Part shown: positions 26,401-35,990 of the stretch, piece by piece
Position numbering within the stretch: the stretch's first letter is position 1
Layout: every line of letters begins with the position of its first letter
Source: Lutraria lutraria
Taxonomy: Eukaryota > Mollusca > Bivalvia > Venerida > Mactridae
Assembly (NCBI GenBank): GCA_964023205.1
Contig: OZ026845.1
Span: 2,614,001 to 2,678,000, forward strand
DNA: 64,000 nucleotides
Direction of reading: 5' to 3'
Notes under the pieces: model-generated
The model's input: only the letters and a program-made list of their open reading frames with translations
The model's database searches: none
What the model was told of the DNA's origin: nothing
Translations under genes and position numbers: made by a program

Positions 26401-29303
26401 ACCTAATTTAACTAGCTGGCGGCTCAGCAACCAATCATATCAGTTCTAACTCAGCCTGGCATTCATACCATCGATCTCCCGCTCCGATGGCGGACACCCT
26501 AACCACTCAACCACGGTTGTGGCTAATATTTCCTTATTGTGATATCAGGGCGTTTCAGATTTCCGTTTATCTTTGAGAATTATATCATAATTAATGGCTA
26601 CTATGGGACATGTCTCTAGGATGGTTCTAGATAAATACAGACCCTTGAGAAACGGATTGCAGTCAATCTTATGAAACATCAACAAATGTATGATGAAATT
26701 TAATTTTATTGACCATCGCCTACGTACAGGCTGTAGAAAACCTCTTTGCAAATGATGGACTTATTTTAACAAGTCGAGTCAATTTTATTTGAAAGAGATG
26801 GAGATATACAAATGTAGATTCAGGATCAGTAAGTATTTGGTACTTTCAGGGCGACTTCAAGTTAGTTCAGTTGACGGGAGAAGCATGTTTGGTGACCAAA
26901 AGTTCATGCATTTGGAAACCTTTGGTGGTCGTGGTTACTCCATATGGGACTCATCAAATCCATCCAGTCCTGAATTTGATAGTGATGGTACACTAGAGCA
27001 ATACATGGAAGCCTTTGACAAGAACGTATTTAATACTGATTATGTTTCTAACTTGTATTATCAGTCGCCAGAACAGCTTAGAGATTTCTCATCATACAAA
27101 CAGGTAAGTTGGCCGAAATAACCCCCAATAAAGGTCACCTGTCAATAAAGACGACATTTTGTCTTTCCCAAGAATGGCATTTGTTTATTTTCCCCAAGAA
27201 TGGCATTTGTTTACAGACTGATTGTAGTATTTTGTGATTATTTGAATTTTTAGGTGTGTATGGCTCGCGTTTTCACTTCCTGTTATGAATGCGTTCTAAA
27301 GTGTTACTATACCTTTTACAAAGTGCACAAGGAGCTCGTTTATTTACTTAACTTCTTGAAAGTCGGCAGCATATTTGATCCATGGATTACACTAGCTGCA
27401 TCGTAAAGCACATGACTTCGTTACAATTGTTTCCTAAACAAAAGTTAATGGCAACATTGCTTTACGGCGTCTGTAGAAAATTCTCAATTGTTTTCCTACG
27501 CTGGTTCCATTCTGTTATCTGTTCATGTCCGCTTGGATCAAGAAATACATTTCGCAAATCATTTAGATAGAAATCTGCCCTGGTTTGTACAGATATCATT
27601 ACTTTTCGCAACCAAAATCCAATTATACCGAGTCAGTTATTCTCGTGTAATTTTAACACTGGTCTCTGGGGTCGAGACTTACTGAGCGTTTATATACATT
27701 TCAAGGAAAAGTTTATAATATAATTGTTTGTACGAATGTGGAAGTATTTGATTATGATTTATAGGCAGTTTCATATAGTTTCTATTGTAATATTTGGTGC
27801 AAATTTATTCCGAGTATTTTCTAGGCGATCTAGAACACTGACTAATTTGGCTTTCCTTTCAATGCGTACAAATTGTATGCATTTATAAATCCGGTTAAGC
27901 CTTAAGAATGGTAAAGACGAAATAAAACGTATAGCATACTTGAGGTCAGAAGTGTGTCAATCTTGTCTGCAGTGAATGCTGACATACTGAGTCATACACA
28001 AAACAATTTAGAATAAACACAATTTCAGCCAGCTGTCAATGCCCACAATTTCAGCCAGCTGTCAATGCCCACAGTTTCAGCCAGCTGTCAATGCCCACAG
28101 TTTCAGCCAGCTGTCAATGCCCACAGTTTCAGCCAGCTGTCAATGCCCACAGTTTCAGCCAGCTGTCAATGCCCACAATCTAATATTCTACAATCAATGT
28201 ACAATATATACAAACACAAAGGTGCGAAACATTTATTCAGATCCTTGCAATAATTTTGTCGCATACAGCAAAGTAAGGTAAATAATTTTGTTACATCGAA
28301 TTATGGTATCTTGAATTATTACTCACTCACCAATTCTTTACCACGTAAATCAGGGGGCACAGGTGACAGGTCTAGATGTTAAAGAAGACAATGGTACCGT
28401 GTTTCTTGTGGTTGGTACATGGAGCACTGGAACATTATTCCTGTACACAGTTGACACATCAGCCGGTCAGCCTATTCCAATGTATCAAACTATAGTAAGA
28501 TCAGGTATAACCGACTCACCATGGGGTGATTTGTACACATCAAAGTCTGCTGGTGACTTGTATATCTCAGATCTCGGGTAAGAGATTTTTACAAAGTTTT
28601 CTTTGGTCAAAAGTTTTATATACGTATCATGAATTAACACAATAAACAAAGTCGTAGGATTAATTCAAAATCAATCAACAATCAATATCAGTATAGTAAC
28701 TTTTTTTGAACAGTTGATTAATATGTTGATTGTTTATATTCAACATTATAGTCAATTTCGATATCGGATAATCAATGATAATTTAGTTTGTCTCGAGACG
28801 CCATTATCAGAAATACTACCCATTGTCTAAAGTATTTCGAATGCTACTGATTCCTCCATGGGAGATACCCTACCTTCTTAAAAGGCCTCTGTAATGGATA
28901 TGAGATGGTCGATATGTTGCAGTGGTGACACTTTAGAACTTTTTGATCGATTAATACATGAAATACATGTGAACCGAAGTTTAGTGCAGAATCGGAAACT
29001 AGTGAGTAATTATTTTACGGCAGATCATTATTGAAAAGGGGTAGCATGCTAAATATATGTACAGTGAAACCTGTGTTAGCGACCATCTCCGAATAAAGAC
29101 CTTCATTATGTCTTTTCCAAGGATGAGCTGTGTTTACAGATTTGAATGTAATTTCATTTTCCTTCTATGTTGAATTTTTCAGAATAATTCCATCTGATCA
29201 TAGTCCAACTGATTCTCCACTTTTGTACGTCGTCAGTACGGGCGGCGGGGCTTTATCCTTGTACTCGATCGAGCAAACAACTGGAGGTATACCAGGATCA
29301 TAA
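14283..29303 (+). CDS. mesenchyme-specific cell surface glycoprotein-like (choice-of-anchor I) gene, complete
   Basis: Multi-exon gene joined at 14283-14472, 14836-15075, 16153-16357, 17339-17471, 22475-22589 or 23305-23419, 23905-24081, 25291-25353, 26850-27103, 28354-28577 and 29183-29303. The joined frame is 1722 nt, 573 residues, with every junction phase-consistent and GT..AG. The start was chosen because a strong acceptor (tttcttacag) ends 4 bp before this ATG, implying an intron in the 5' UTR; an ATG 21 bp upstream lies inside that intron. Residues 1-17 form a signal peptide. Family landmarks are MHVIDILDPANP, SDCGSIVVANEG, SKDGRTAWVTLQENNAIAEI, FLITGDEG and GGRGYSIWDSSNP. The family is known as a secreted or surface beta-propeller-like protein; its biochemical role is not established. 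Polyadenylation signals lie at 29327 and 29331. The stop TAA at 29301-29303 is read through a possible but weak donor (ggaggtatac). Confidence 0.85.
14836..15075 (+). CDS. coding exon 2
   Basis: Acceptor cttttacag, then GETSHFMHVIDILDPANPTV through to a phase-1 donor aacag|gtaatg. An alternative acceptor 45 bp upstream (attgcag) would put the exon out of frame, so it was rejected. Confidence 0.85.
15365..15605. repeat. probable dispersed repeat in intron 2
   Basis: The block carries 'tttgttgtttaacgaccca', 'agagagagaggggaacc' and 'gtgccccgtaaagcaccg' and is more GC-rich than the surrounding intron. It looks like a SINE-type interspersed repeat, but no second copy is present in the window to confirm it. 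Confidence 0.35.
15879..16054. mobile_element. TA-flanked inverted-repeat element in intron 2
   Basis: The left end CAATAAAACCCATAAAAACC and the right end (reverse complement CAGTACAACTCCTGAAAACC) form imperfect terminal inverted repeats with TA on each side. The interior near the right end has a 17-bp tandem motif 'cagggagtccggttttca'. It belongs to the same structural class as the CAGT elements but has a different interior. Confidence 0.6.
16153..16357 (+). CDS. coding exon 3
   Basis: Acceptor aacttttcag, encoding VGSYPKSLKYTSDCGSIVVA and the ANEG motif, then an SIIHGERTGN region and FMDFNIGATN. The donor cacaa|gtaata ends the exon in phase 2. Confidence 0.85.
17339..17471 (+). CDS. coding exon 4
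   Basis: Acceptor acattttttcag. Encodes IRAPSLNIPSGTLSP, then MEPEDVTISKDGRTAWVTLQ, a conserved family block. The donor cttcag|gtatgg is phase 0. Confidence 0.85.
17915..18092 (+). mobile_element. TA-flanked CAGT element (copy 4), intron 4
   Basis: A 178-bp element with ends CAGTCAAACTTGTGTTAGCG and (complement) CAGTCATGTCTGTGAACAAA, flanked by TA at 17913-17914 and 18093-18094. It is the best-preserved copy in the window, with 'gaataaaggtcatcctgtga' and 'aggccacattttgtctttcc' internal blocks. Confidence 0.7.
19420..21105. repeat. tandem-unit element (about 144-bp units), nested in the foldback element
   Basis: It opens with 'agagggccaagatggccct' and ends with 'gtcactttgtgacatgtgag' after an acg-rich simple region at 20998-21050. 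Between them are about seven diverged units of about 144 bp, each with a version of 'gtgacctagtttttgacccc' (near 19494, 19638, 19785, 19931, 20076, 20207 and 20867), 'aagacaaacattctgac' and 'ggtgaagatccaatcaaaa'. The design of core repeats plus a short simple repeat recalls the bivalve pearl family of non-autonomous Helitron-like elements. The class is inferred from that resemblance. Confidence 0.6.
20263..20767 (+). mobile_element. 505-bp terminal-inverted-repeat element, 7-bp target duplication (copy 1)
   Basis: The ends are 33-bp near-perfect inverted repeats starting CAAGGACTTATATACATACA and including GGATTCGCAACT. The flanks are atattat at 20256-20262 and 20768-20774. Removing the element restores an uninterrupted tandem unit of the host repeat, so the insertion is clear. 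No protein frame spans it. Inverted copy at 24484-25004. Confidence 0.85.
22475..22589 (+). CDS. coding exon 5a, alternative to 5b
   Basis: A 115-nt exon, phase 0 in and phase 1 out, encoding ENNAIAEISIGNGVVTKVTP, then LPTKTWSASGIDCSDRDG. Acceptor gcgttacag, donor ggag|gtaatg. It keeps the SDRDGG motif usual for this family. It is aligned end to end with exon 5b at 23305; see findings for the mutually exclusive logic. Confidence 0.8.
23305..23419 (+). CDS. coding exon 5b, alternative to 5a
   Basis: A 115-nt exon with the same phases as 5a, encoding ENNAIAEIDVNGAIVKSVTP, then LPFKSWASSGVDVSDRGG. Acceptor tttacattag, donor ggag|gtacta. It differs from 5a in that the Asp of SDRDGG is Gly and the Cys is Val. 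The open frame without indels argues that it is used and is not a dead copy. The donor is somewhat weaker than that of 5a. Confidence 0.75.
23905..24081 (+). CDS. coding exon 6
   Basis: Acceptor tttgttcag, encoding VHRREYEGLWSLRQPGVIKS, then the conserved FLITGDEGAPK block. The donor is tttaa|gtatgt in phase 1. The frame joins equally to 5a or 5b through a Gly codon. Confidence 0.85.
24265..24424. mobile_element. TA-flanked inverted-repeat element in intron 6
   Basis: Ends CAGTGCAACCTCTCCAAAGC and (complement) CAGTACAATCTCTCCAGAGC, each bordered by TA. It is 160 bp including the TA repeats. It belongs to the same CAGT/TA structural class but has its own interior ('gttgttgttgagaggttgtt'). Confidence 0.75.
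24484..25004 (-). mobile_element. 521-bp terminal-inverted-repeat element, 7-bp target duplication (copy 2)
   Basis: Inverted copy of 20263-20767 with the same 33-bp ends. The flanks are gtgaaga at 24477-24483 and 25005-25011. It is longer than copy 1 mainly because of a small palindromic insertion near 24866-24892 ('aacacccaaaatttgggtgt'). It lies in intron 6 of the same gene. The open frame on the minus strand here is not conserved as protein and is ignored. Confidence 0.85.
25291..25353 (+). CDS. coding exon 7
   Basis: A 63-nt exon (phase 1 to phase 1): acceptor tttcatttcag, encoding SQIDASQQELIANASNNELL; donor ctgg|gtaaac. It could be skipped without a frame change. The family normally has a matching helical segment here before the 'GRL' block. 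Confidence 0.8.
26380..26525 (-). repeat. tRNA-derived SINE, reverse strand, intron 7
   Basis: On the minus strand it begins near 'ccacaaccgtggttgagtgg' then 'ttagggtgtccgcc', a tRNA-like head with A-box, and continues 'ggagcgggagatcgatggta'. The B-box is degraded. The 3' boundary is approximate. Confidence 0.5.
26850..27103 (+). CDS. coding exon 8
   Basis: Acceptor tactttcag, encoding RLQVSSVDGRSMFGDQKFMH, then LETFGGRGYSIWDSSNPSSP, EFDSDGTLEQYMEAFDKNVF and a C-terminal SPEQLRDFSSYKQ segment. Donor acag|gtaagt in phase 0. A partial CAGT-family repeat (about 27110-27230) starts right after the donor. Confidence 0.85.
27110..27230 (+). repeat. partial CAGT-family repeat in intron 8
   Basis: Contains 'aataaaggtcacctgtcaat' and 'cattttgtctttcccaag' matching the right half of the element at 17915. 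It has an internal duplication of 'ccaagaatggcatttgttta' and ends 'acagactgattgta'. The left half is missing. Confidence 0.5.
28023..28178 (+). repeat. 26-bp minisatellite, 6 copies, intron 8
   Basis: Six almost identical tandem copies of the 26-bp unit 'tttcagccagctgtcaatgc' plus 'ccacag' (or 'ccacaa'). Each has a CAGCTG E-box core and a TTTCAG word. The array ends 175 bp before the acceptor of exon 9. Confidence 0.9.
28354..28577 (+). CDS. coding exon 9
   Basis: Acceptor gtaaatcag (weak polypyrimidine tract), phase 0, encoding GAQVTGLDVKEDNGTVFLVV, then GTWSTGTLFLYTVDTSAG and DSPWGDLYTSKSAGDLYISD. Donor ctcgg|gtaaga in phase 2. Confidence 0.85.
29062..29148 (+). mobile_element. short TA-flanked CAGT element (copy 5), intron 9
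   Basis: An 87-bp internally deleted copy: starts CAGTGAAACCTGTGTTAGCG, then 'accatctccgaataaag', ending 'gtttacagatttgaatg', with TA at both borders (29060-29061 and 29149-29150). It lies 34 bp before exon 10. Confidence 0.6.
29183..29303 (+). CDS. coding exon 10 (terminal)
   Basis: Acceptor aatttttcag, encoding IIPSDHSPTDSPLLYVVSTG, then GGALSLYSIEQTTGGIPGS and TAA. The final propeller-strand motif (LSLYSIE) is the usual C-terminus of the family. No membrane anchor follows, so the product is predicted to be secreted unless a further exon is spliced from the gtatac site at 29287. Confidence 0.75.
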
Positions 29304-29326
29304 ACTTATTTGTTTCAAACACGCTT

Positions 29327-29336
29327 AATAAATAAA
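29327..29336 (+). terminator. polyadenylation signals (two overlapping AATAAA)
   Basis: AATAAA at 29327-29332 and again at 29331-29336, 24-28 bp after the stop codon of the surface glycoprotein-like gene. They support that stop as the real end of the coding region. Confidence 0.55.
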
Positions 29337-29349
29337 ATGTTTGCATATT

Positions 29350-32300
29350 AACATATTAAAATATAAAATAAAACGGTTTTGTCGGATTTTAGTGTGTCTT
29401 TAATTGGTTTGGGTAAAATGATGCCTTGACCGTATGTCATTTATATACTCTGACTTTCATAACGATTATACAAGTATGTGATAGCTTAATTCAGTTTAAT
29501 CATTTGGCTTTCATGCCCATGCAAACAACATATTCACATACATAAATATCTACAATGATTTATATTTAACAAGTTCATGATACACTTTATGCCAACAATA
29601 TGCAACATTTTACATTAACCCGACAATTGTTTACATAATGCGCATTTTAAATTCATTCAAAGCGTTATTACTAAATAAAACATTTACCATTATGCCATAT
29701 CTTATTTCTCATAACTTAAGCACAAACTCCAAACTACATTGTACATTTAAAAAGACTTCTTTTATTGCACTAAAACGCAGTGTTAACGTAAACGACATAA
29801 AGAAAAATATTTTTCTTTAGTACAGACTCGACGAAAAAAAACGGTATTTAAAAAAAAGCTTTCTGAAAAAAAATCGACTTGATGACGCAAACAAAACAAA
29901 AAACACAATCACAAGAACTTACAGAGAAGGAAAATGTTGGCTAGTTTTAATAGATTCGACCTAGAATTGTTACAGAAACAATTACCAAACAGCTTCTGGT
30001 CAGTTTACGATATCTTAACAAAATCAATTATATAAATACAATAAACTTATGTTGTTAAAAAACGAATTTCCCGCGCTGGTCTTAAAACGGAACTTTTTAT
30101 TAATCTTTCTTCCCGCTAAATAAATGCGAAGAACGGTTTCCATGACCTTGCCACATGCAATTATTTGAATCTTTTGAATTAGATACCATAATAATATCCT
30201 TTCCAACACGACTTGTACCAATCTCGTAACTGTCCCACAAAAGTAACCTACGTAGAACGTTTAAGACTTACTCGGTCAATTACACATTACATAACGATTT
30301 TCTTTCTGATCCATTGGGCACTGAGGCCCATGAAAACAATGTATTATCAAACGTACTTACAAACACAATGGTACACAGAAATACACCGACGTTACAAGGT
30401 GACATAAAGATGGTATAATCTTACATTAGCATTAATGATCAGACATATAAAACTTCAGTACAAGACAGCAAGGTCAGCAAAATATGATTTAGGTTATTAC
30501 GCGCATTCACGTATATTTTATTGCATCGACGTACACTCTGGTATGCTTATTTTTAAGTGGCAATGCAAAATCGCAACTTTTTGCGCGAAGCAGATTAGTG
30601 ACAGTGCCCGAAATATTCCGAAATATCCGCAATGGTCATCACGTGATATAAACAAAACAGAAATAGAGCGAGGTCACGTGTTACTCACACCAACTAGTGT
30701 AAGCTTGCTGAAGCAGTCGCTATTTATAGCCTAAGAATGGAGCGAGCTCGATAAACATCGACGGGAATGAATCTGCCCATCTGATAATAAACAAACCGAA
30801 TCCAATCCTACTATAGTAAACAAACATGGCGTTGAATTTAGTACACTATCAAGCATTGTGTTATATTACTGAGGATGAAGCAAAACTACTTTTTAAGTGG
30901 TGTTCATGTGTACATACAGACTGTGTATTACAAGTTGTTAATCGGACTCGCTAATAGTCTCAATGATCACGTGACATTCACCGAATACTAGTAGCTGTTT
31001 CATACGGTACTAGCGATATGCGATATCAACGATACGATATAAAAGTATTTCAAAGTAACGAAAAACGTTGTAATGTTAGTGGTTTGGGGGGATTTCTGCA
31101 TACTAGTTTGGTGCTGGAAAGTCCTAATTAACTGTTAAAAAGGCGTAAAACTAAATTTGTATTGTACTTAAAGTCATCAATTTGATTAACATATGTATTA
31201 TGTTAGTTGATATTGTTGAAATTAAATAATTCTAAGAAATATTAGCAAGTTCCCATAAATGACCTTATTTCAAGAATAGAATCTAGCCATATACAATTGT
31301 TTAAAGAATCAGGGTTATGCTTGTCAAATTTATTAACAAAACTAAATTAATGATGCACTTCTGAAACCTTCAACTTGGAGGTTATGATGACGAGACATAT
31401 GTGTAAGGTTGCTAGTCCTACCACTATACTTGACATCGCGTTGACACTTGTTATAGACAATAAATAAAAACCGCGATACGGCCGATACGGGACCTTCCGA
31501 TACGATACGCATATCGTTCAGCACTGTACCGGTACGTACCGGTACGCAGCCACATCGGGACAGCCCTATCAATCACCTATAAATTACTACTCTTTATATC
31601 AAAGGACTTAGGAAAAATTGTTCGATCTAAATGAACTTCGATGTATAAATTATTAGAGAAATTCGCTGTGTTTATTACATTTTGGAGCGATCGTCGGTGT
31701 GTTGTAATAATCATTTAATCGTGTTATAAGATACGGAACACGGTATTTATTCGTTTCGATGTATTTATTTTAGCAACATGTCGCAAATAAACATATTCAC
31801 ACAGACTAATTTTATAATCGCGAGCGTGGACACTGACTTGTTTACGCAAGTGTCATTAATTAAATATCGATTTCGGAGCTCAATACAAAAAATGTCCGAT
31901 CAGGTGAGAAATAATGACTTAATTAATTGGTTCGACATAGACGGTCACTTTATGGTTCGATATAGATGGTCAATTTACAGTTGAAAATCTATGTTTGGGA
32001 CCGTTATACCAGGTTTTTGCGACAACGTACCCTCAGACAACGGAGTATATAATTTTTGGAGACTTTATTTAAATATTTTAAATGCATCCCAGCAGATATT
32101 GCAACGTCTGATACATCGAGGTGATAGTTTCCCCTGATTTTAACTTTAGGGTGGTGTTATGCTGAGTTTATTTTGTATTTTTATGTCTCTTTGTTCTTGT
32201 ATTTATAATGTTTTAATTTGAATGTTTAATAGTCAAATCGCGTTTTATACATTAATATGTTCAATTATTTGTTTGTCTAGAACACTTGATAATCTTATAT

Positions 32301-34300
32301 ACTGCATTCTAGCTTTATCGCCAATTCGCCTTAGTTTAATCCTCTTTTCTGTCTGTGTATGTGGCTTTAATATTTTGTTTCTATAGCAACTACTTTTGTA
32401 TATCTGACCAAACAAAGAAGGTGATAATTAGCTTAATGCGGCTTATATGTTGCGTTTCTTTAAGTATATCATTTAATCTTTCTTTCTTCAAAAATACCCT
32501 TTCTTCTAGTTTCAGAATTTATGTACATGTATTTTAATTGGTCGTTTTAATTTATGTCACTCCCATTTTTGTATGCATGACTAGCCCGCTTGGGTGGAAT
32601 GGTCAAAAATTTATATGATAGATGATACTTGAATTTTGTCTTAGCTGTAAGGTGGATGTCCACAGACCAGTTAGTGCGATTTCGCCATCACGTTTTATTG
32701 TGTTTAATATTTGGATTGTTGTTCACATGGACGTTATTATTGTTATCATTCTGTTAAAAAATAAAGTGGATCATAGATGTTTTGGACTTGTAGTAACTAC
32801 TGTTGAATAGTAATTAGCAGCAGGAATTCCTGTGCTGACAGATTGTACATTTAGCTAATTCCCCGAAATAAAGTAACGCGCGCACACAACAAAGAAATAC
32901 AAGAAATTGTGCGTTACAGTGGAAACAAGGACTACATATAGACTACATGTAGAACCATGTGACCAGATTCATGAGATTCACGAAATATCAACGGCTTGTA
33001 TTTTTGATGGAGTAGATGATCACTTTAGTTTCGGGATCAGTTAAGTCAAAATAATAAGATCGTTTGATCTGAAACTTCAAAAATGTTACATAGGCCACAT
33101 TCTAGTAATGAACTGCCGGATGCGATTTTGCGACGTACAAACATTTAACTTGTAATGGTTTAGTATAAAAATATACAAAGCGAGATGTGTTTTTGAAACA
33201 CAATGTCCCCTTCTCGGTGACTTTGACCTTTGACCAACTGACCTGAAAATGCACAGGCATTTAGAGGTTGTCATGAGGAACCAACATATGAAGTTTGATG
33301 ATTGTTTGTGGACGCGTTTTTGTTTTATAGGCAAGGTTACTGTATGGTACAAACAAACGGACAGACCAAAAAACAGTATATCATCTACCTATCGATACGG
33401 TGGCTTAAAATAAATAAATAAAAACAATGTTCACAGAAAAGGAGCCGTTAAAATGCGCAGTGATTTCAAAAACTATTCAATCTTTCACAAACATATTGTT
33501 CGACATGTTATTGGGTACCGTCAACCGGTCTTTAACGCATTGATTAGATATATAGCGTAAGAATAATTATGTAATTATGTTGTGCTGCATCTAGGTATCT
33601 TCAAATATTTCCAAGACGATTGGATGACTGTGGGGAAAGAAAAAATAACTTTAGTTTATGTAACAAACATGTATTATGAGTATAATGAGATTCTGTTATT
33701 AGATGCACGCAGCTCTGATACGAGTCAATAAATTTACTTTCATTTCAACAACTAAACTCATTTTCTCATCCATACTGTTCTGTCGGTACAAAACAAGGAA
33801 TCGGTAAATGTTCACACAATTATCCGCTGACAGTTTTTCCTTTCAGCACATTCAAAGACATAATTCGTATCAAATATTTGCAGACAAAGTAAACGAAAAA
33901 ATGACAAAAGCAATGTGGACTTCAGCTGCTACTTCTCTTCCATGGGACTTAATGTTTGATTTAATTTGTGAACGGATGCATTATTCATTTCCAGATCGGA
34001 TTGTATTCGATTAGCTAGTTCGCTGCAAAAATAATCTACGAGTGAGACTTCCCATTCGAGAGCAAAGAAGATTTTTCTGCTTCTAATACCATTTAGAGAG
34101 TGTAATCAATATTAATTTTACATCGTCAAAAGACATTATCTGCGTTATCTTCTAAGATAAGTTAGACATCCTCGGATATTTGTATCGTTGTCAACTTTAC
34201 GGATGTTGTAATGTGGTTTCCCGTCATCTTCACAGTGCTTCTTTCATTACAAGACACGTTAAAACATCTAATTGGCTTCAAGTTTTCCCGGAACAGACTG
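29350..34300. other. intergenic stretch, no gene recognised
   Basis: Only short, unconserved open frames. From about 31005 to 31571 there is a region with 'gcgatatgcgatatc' words on the left and, on the minus strand, an end reading 'tagggctgtcccgatgtgg' followed by 'ctgcgtaccggtacgtaccgg'. A CAGGGCTGTC-like end would suit a hAT-type element, but matching left and right ends and a target duplication could not be shown. Otherwise nothing assignable except the repeat at 33180. Confidence 0.5.
33180..33420. repeat. probable dispersed repeat with 'tgacctttgacc' motif
   Basis: The block 'gcgagatgtgtttttgaaac' then 'acaatgtcccc', 'gtgactttgacctttgacca', 'caaacaaacggacagacc' and 'atctacctatcgatacggtg' resembles a widely dispersed invertebrate repeat known from general experience. 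Only one copy is in this window, so the call rests on resemblance. Confidence 0.45.
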
Positions 34301-34329
34301 GCTTAAAATAGTTAATGGACTTCATAATA

Positions 34330-34500
34330 AAACTCACAGTAACCGACCAAAAAAGCTAACACTCTTTCATAGCAAGACCAACCAAAAAAGTTAACAGGCT
34401 TTCATAGCAAGACCAACCAAAATTTAACACTCTTTCATAGCAAGACAGACTACTTTCATAGCAAGTCAGACTAAATAAGCTATGCCGATTTCATAACAAG
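34330..34500. repeat. degenerate tandem repeat, about 35-45 bp
   Basis: Four to five diverged copies of 'aacactctttcatagcaag' then 'accaaccaaaaa', with 'tttcatagcaag' near 34365, 34401, 34433 and 34450. Confidence 0.65.
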
Positions 34501-34617
34501 ACTGGTCAGAAGAAATTGCTTACTAACATTAAAACAGATATTAAATAATTTTCTGGAAGGGAACTAAATATTCTCCGAGTGGATTTCTTCCGTACAACAA
34601 TACCAAACCAGAAACAG

Positions 34618-35093
34618 TAACATTATATAAATATCACATCCAATATAATTTATGGTGATAGAACGTAATGTTCGACCGAGCCGTTAGCCGAGGTTGACAT
34701 TACTTTGTCAAGGGTGAACGCCTCGGTCGACATTACTTGTCTTGGGTGAACAATACGTTCTATCACCCTATGTGGGATGTGATATTTATTTTATTATACC
34801 GAACAAAGCAATTATTAAGAAAGACAAGAATGCAACAAACATGCTAACAATTATACGGTTCTTTTCGTACTGGATGAGTCAAAACACTAAGCCTTCTTCA
34901 GAGATTGATATTTTCGCTGTCAAATTATCTTCTGCTAAACAGGATATCAAATTATGAGTGGATTTTGATAATCGCCCATAAAAGCGTCTAGGATATAGAA
35001 CAGATTCACTAAAACACGGCATCCGGTAATGTCGCGTCAGCGCGTGAGGGCAGTTTCGTTATGACAAGCGGACCGAAATGTAATGTCACAGGG
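34618..35093 (+). repeat. tandem unit 1 (hairpin plus ORF remnant)
   Basis: A 476-bp unit starting 'taacattatataaatatcac' and ending 'gaaatgtaatgtcacaggg'. It has a long hairpin in its first 170 bp and then an open stretch starting DIYFIIPNKAIIKKD and ending AVKLSSAKQDIKL (in 34775-34957). It is followed head-to-tail by unit 2 and a start of unit 3 at 35562. Confidence 0.7.
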
Positions 35094-35561
35094 TAACATT
35101 ATATAAATATCACATCCCACATAGGGTGATAGAACGTAATGTTCACCCGAGACAAGTAATGTCGACCGAGGCGTTAGCCGAGGTTGACATTACTTTGTCA
35201 AGGGTGAACATTACGTTCTATCACCCTATGTGGGATTTGATATTTATTTTATTATACCGAACAAAAAAATAATTAAGAAAGACACTAAATTCAACAAACA
35301 TGTTAACAAATATAACGAAACTATAATAGAAATTGAAACGAAGCTTCTTTCTGACACTATAGTTACTTTTCCTGTCAAAATGTCTACAGCAAAACCGGAT
35401 GTCAAACTGCAGGTATATTTTACTGAAGTGCCTAAAGTGTCTAGACAAGGTTAGTATTCGATACGACAGAGATGGATTAAAATTCGACACCCGGTAAAAT
35501 CGCGTGAGCGCGTGAGGGCAGTTTCGTTATGGCAAGCGGGCCGAAATGTAATGTCAGAGGG
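35094..35561 (+). repeat. tandem unit 2 (hairpin plus ORF remnant)
   Basis: A 468-bp unit parallel to 34618-35093. The hairpin at 35104-35247 pairs 'aaatatcacatcccacatag' then 'ggtgatagaacgtaatgttc' with its complement almost perfectly, the stem reaching close to the centre. The open frame reads DIYFIIPNKKIIKKD and later PVKMSTAKPDVKLQVYF, ending at 35454. Comparison with unit 1 shows synonymous and conservative differences, suggesting a once-translated frame. No family was recognised. Confidence 0.7.
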
Positions 35562-35569
35562 TAACATTA

Positions 35570-35701
35570 CGGATTGTCACCCTCTGACGTCACATGAGAC
35601 TATAGAGTAAATAAGTCACGTGAGGTATAATAATACAGATTGTAACCATCTGACGTCACGTAAGGCTATATAGTTAATACGTCACGTGAGGTATAATAAT
35701 A
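35570..35701. repeat. 66-bp tandem duplication with CRE and E-box motifs
   Basis: Two copies of a 66-bp unit, each with TGACGTCA (35585-35592 and 35651-35658) and CACGTG (35617-35622 and 35683-35688), joined by 'gaggtataataata'. The motifs match the CREB/ATF and bHLH core sites. Function is not shown. Confidence 0.65.
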
Positions 35702-35825
35702 ATGATTGTGAAACAGTATTGTAGAACAAAAGCACTAGATTTTGGGTTATCAGCACAATTGCATACAAGTAGATACAGCAAGCAAAACTTGTATTTACAT
35801 GTAGAAATCATGCATGAAAAGTGAT

Positions 35826-35990
35826 GTGGCCGTGTTCCAGTGGTTAGTACGCAGGATGTCAAACCAGGAGTTCGGGTTCAATTCCCGGTCGCGGCAGGTT
35901 TCATAAAAATGACAAAATGCCGATTTTCCTCCAAATGAGAAGTTGCCGGTTCCATGTGGAAGGATAAGTTAGTACTGGTTATAATACAGT
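35826..35990 (+). repeat. tRNA-derived SINE, family S2
   Basis: The head 'gtggccgtgttccagtggtt' then 'agtacgcaggatgtc' carries an A-box, and 'gggttcaattcccggtcg' carries a B-box. The tail 'aagttgccggttccatgtgg' then 'ataagttagtactggtt' is shared with 36340-36500. Confidence 0.65.
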
